Shown here: positions 5,541 through 6,448 of the stretch, one piece after another | How the letters are laid out: each line of letters opens with the position of its first letter | Numbering within the stretch: the stretch's first letter is position 1 | Origin: Chloroflexota bacterium | GTDB taxonomy: Bacteria; Chloroflexota; Ktedonobacteria; Ktedonobacterales; Ktedonobacteraceae | DNA: 6,448 bases | Assembly: GCA_027316975.1 (NCBI GenBank) | Contig: DAHVFL010000283.1 | Coordinates: 1-6,448, forward strand | Direction of reading: 5' to 3' | The notes under the pieces: generated by a model | Databases searched by the model: none | Seen by the model: only the letters and a program-made list of their open reading frames with translations | What the model was told of the DNA's origin: nothing | Position numbers and translations under genes: made by a program

Positions 5541-6110
5541 CTATGGTTGTTCATTGTCCTCTTCGAGGAGCTGCTCGAGCGTTTTCAATGACTGGTGTGG
5601 ATCAACGGTTTGCTTCAGGGCCTCCACCTGTGGGTCAGTACCATTCTCAAGGTCGGGATGAACTTGCCGCTGTTGATCGACCATCGTAATGAGTTTGCTT
5701 ATCTTCTGATCGATAAGCAGGCTGACCTGTAGATCAAGTTGTGTGCGCCGCTCTACCATAGTGTTCTGTCGGTTCTGTGTAATCAAGATCATAGTTGCCT
5801 GGAGCAGCGCGCCCAGACTGAGTATGCCCACCAGCCACGTAAATGGCGGCGGGTCGAAGTCCCGCAAACCAAGTTTTGTCAGCAGGAGCGTAACTGCGAT
5901 CCAGGCTGCCACAAAGGCTAAGATAATGACAAGAAATCTTGGCCGACCCAGAAAATTGGTAACATTCTCTATGGCGCGCTGCTGAGGGCTGGCCCTGCGT
6001 TCCGCGCTTTTATGTAAATCCGCGACGGCCTGAATATTTTCATTGGCCGGATCAATTACTTCACGTTCAAGCTCTTTACGAACGTCTTCCTTTTGCTGCG
6101 TAGTTGGCAT
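5541..6110 (-). CDS. DUF1003-family membrane protein, 189 aa
   Basis: This is an inner-membrane protein of a family with no established function. The start MPTTQQKEDV is chosen at 6110 because GAGGTG sits 4 bases before that ATG; an upstream in-frame ATG at 6215 would add 35 residues without a comparable site. Residues 1-55 are charged and probably cytosolic. Two transmembrane helices follow at about 57-77 (FLVIILAFVAAWIAVTLLL) and 90-111 (FTWLVGILSLGALLQATMIL). They are joined by a short loop with FDPPPF (85-90), where family members have an FDPYPF-like sequence. Directly after helix 2 comes the family signature TQNRQ (111-115), then a long amphipathic, Gln- and Glu-rich stretch (116-189) likely to form a coiled coil. 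Length fits the family. It is monocistronic as far as visible, upstream of the glycosyltransferase gene by about 130 bases, with no clear terminator between. Confidence 0.87.
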   Translation of the reverse strand: MPTTQQKEDVRKELEREVIDPANENIQAVADLHKSAERRASPQQRAIENVTNFLGRPRFLVIILAFVAAWIAVTLLLTKLGLRDFDPPPFTWLVGILSLGALLQATMILITQNRQNTMVERRTQLDLQVSLLIDQKISKLITMVDQQRQVHPDLENGTDPQVEALKQTVDPHQSLKTLEQLLEEDNEQP

Positions 6111-6114
6111 CTTG

Positions 6115-6120
6115 CACCTC
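6115..6120 (-). promoter_or_regulatory. Ribosome binding site deciding the DUF1003 start
   Basis: GAGGTG on the minus strand lies 4 bases before the ATG at 6108-6110 and supports that start over the ATG at 6213-6215. Confidence 0.75.
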
Positions 6121-6139
6121 GGGTGATCTTCTTTCCATT

Positions 6140-6156
6140 CTGGTATTCCCAACCAG
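6140..6156. repeat. Small hairpin upstream of the DUF1003 gene
   Basis: CTGGT (6140-6144) and ACCAG (6152-6156) form a perfect 5-bp stem around a 7-base loop, about 30 bases before the DUF1003 start. It could be a leader hairpin or operator half-sites. TTATAG just upstream of it on the minus strand (6176-6181) could be a -10 box, but no matching -35 was found, so I call no promoter. Confidence 0.3.
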
Positions 6157-6240
6157 TATCTCGTCTTAACACGTCTATAAGCGAGGAAATGTGACGAACC
6201 TGCTTCCTGGAGCATATCGCGCTAATCAGATCAGTGTCTA

Positions 6241-6362
6241 CATCCTTCAGGGTGAGGCAAAATCCAGTAGCGACACCCCTTGTGGGTGTCCCGTGCGCGG
6301 CTCTCATCCAGTGCCACGGACACCCACAAGGGGTGTCGCTACTGGATTCACCCACAAGGATG
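6241..6362. repeat. 122-nt nested inverted-repeat element upstream of the DUF1003 gene
   Basis: The core arms 6261-6295 and 6315-6348 are inverse copies over 34 pairs with one bulged C, around a 19-base loop. The pairing resumes outside: GGGTGA (6250-6255) with TCACCC (6348-6353) and CATCCTT (6241-6247) with AAGGATG (6356-6362). Each core arm is itself a hairpin, GACACCC-CTTGT-GGGTGTC (6272-6290) and its inverse, so a rod and a two-hairpin form compete. CACCCACAAGG occurs twice on the right side (6321 and 6349). There is no coding content. It resembles non-autonomous palindromic repeats dispersed between genes. Confidence 0.88.
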
Positions 6363-6412
6363 CAGAGCCTCAGATCACCGTGCATCTAATGACTATTCAC
6401 ACCCACATTCGG

Positions 6413-6441
6413 GACTGTCATCCCTTCGCTGCGCTCAAGGG
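6413..6441. repeat. Possible edge of a dispersed repeat
   Basis: The right end reads ACTGTCATCCCTTCGCTGCG and on, with CCCTT (6422-6426) and AAGGG (6437-6441) as a small inverted repeat around CGCTGCGCTC. Similar CCTT-CGCTGCGCTC-AAGG sequences recur between genes in many environmental bacteria (from memory). The window ends too soon to define it. The stretch 6363-6412 holds nothing I recognise. Confidence 0.3.
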
Positions 6442-6448
6442 CAAGCTC

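Noticed and set aside
5505..5545. Terminator after the DUF1003 gene
   Set aside because: Only a 5-bp ATAGC/GCTAT stem is present, and the nearest T run is too far away to make an intrinsic terminator.
6241..6362. CRISPR array
   Set aside because: The repeats are inverted, not regularly spaced direct copies with unique spacers, and there are no cas genes.
6056..6385. A 109-codon minus-strand frame through the right-hand inverted repeat
   Set aside because: It overlaps the well-supported DUF1003 start in another frame and mostly translates repeat DNA.

Overview
The window reads as ordinary bacterial chromosome, moderately GC-rich, with seven protein genes and an unusual density of long inverted repeats between them. 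My best guess at origin is Chloroflexota, possibly a Ktedonobacteria-like soil bacterium. The reasons are the gene style, the polyprenyl-type GT-C glycosyltransferase and the palindromic intergenic repeats. This is inference, because nothing here is a strict taxonomic marker.

Left part (1-1630, + strand): the 3' end of a methyl-accepting chemotaxis protein, running in from beyond the left edge, ends in a low-complexity Pro/Asn/Gly/Gln tail. A textbook intrinsic terminator (1181-1217) follows it. Next comes a 78-residue rubredoxin-type zinc-ribbon protein with a clear ribosome binding site, convergent with the next gene only 7 bases away.

Middle (1632-3390, - strand): a translation cluster transcribed right to left as rpmI (L35), rplT (L20), then a SpoU/TrmH-family RNA 2'-O-methyltransferase. 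An excellent extended -10 promoter at 3361-3389 drives it through a leader of about 194 nt. infC, usually just upstream of rpmI, is not there. A perfect, spacerless 64-bp palindrome sits between the rplT stop and the methyltransferase start, placed to uncouple the methyltransferase from the ribosomal protein genes.

Right part (3630-6448, - strand): a 592-residue multi-spanning GT-C glycosyltransferase-like protein with its own probable promoter, then a 189-residue DUF1003 two-helix membrane protein. A 121-nt inverted repeat lies between the glycosyltransferase and the rpmI promoter. A second, 122-nt nested inverted repeat lies upstream of the DUF1003 gene.

No CRISPR array, tRNA, rRNA, transposase or phage gene was recognised. 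I found no clear new biological system. The points most worth a second look are the perfect palindrome after rplT, the two nested inverted-repeat elements, the altered signalling tip of the chemoreceptor, and the missing acidic residues in the glycosyltransferase.
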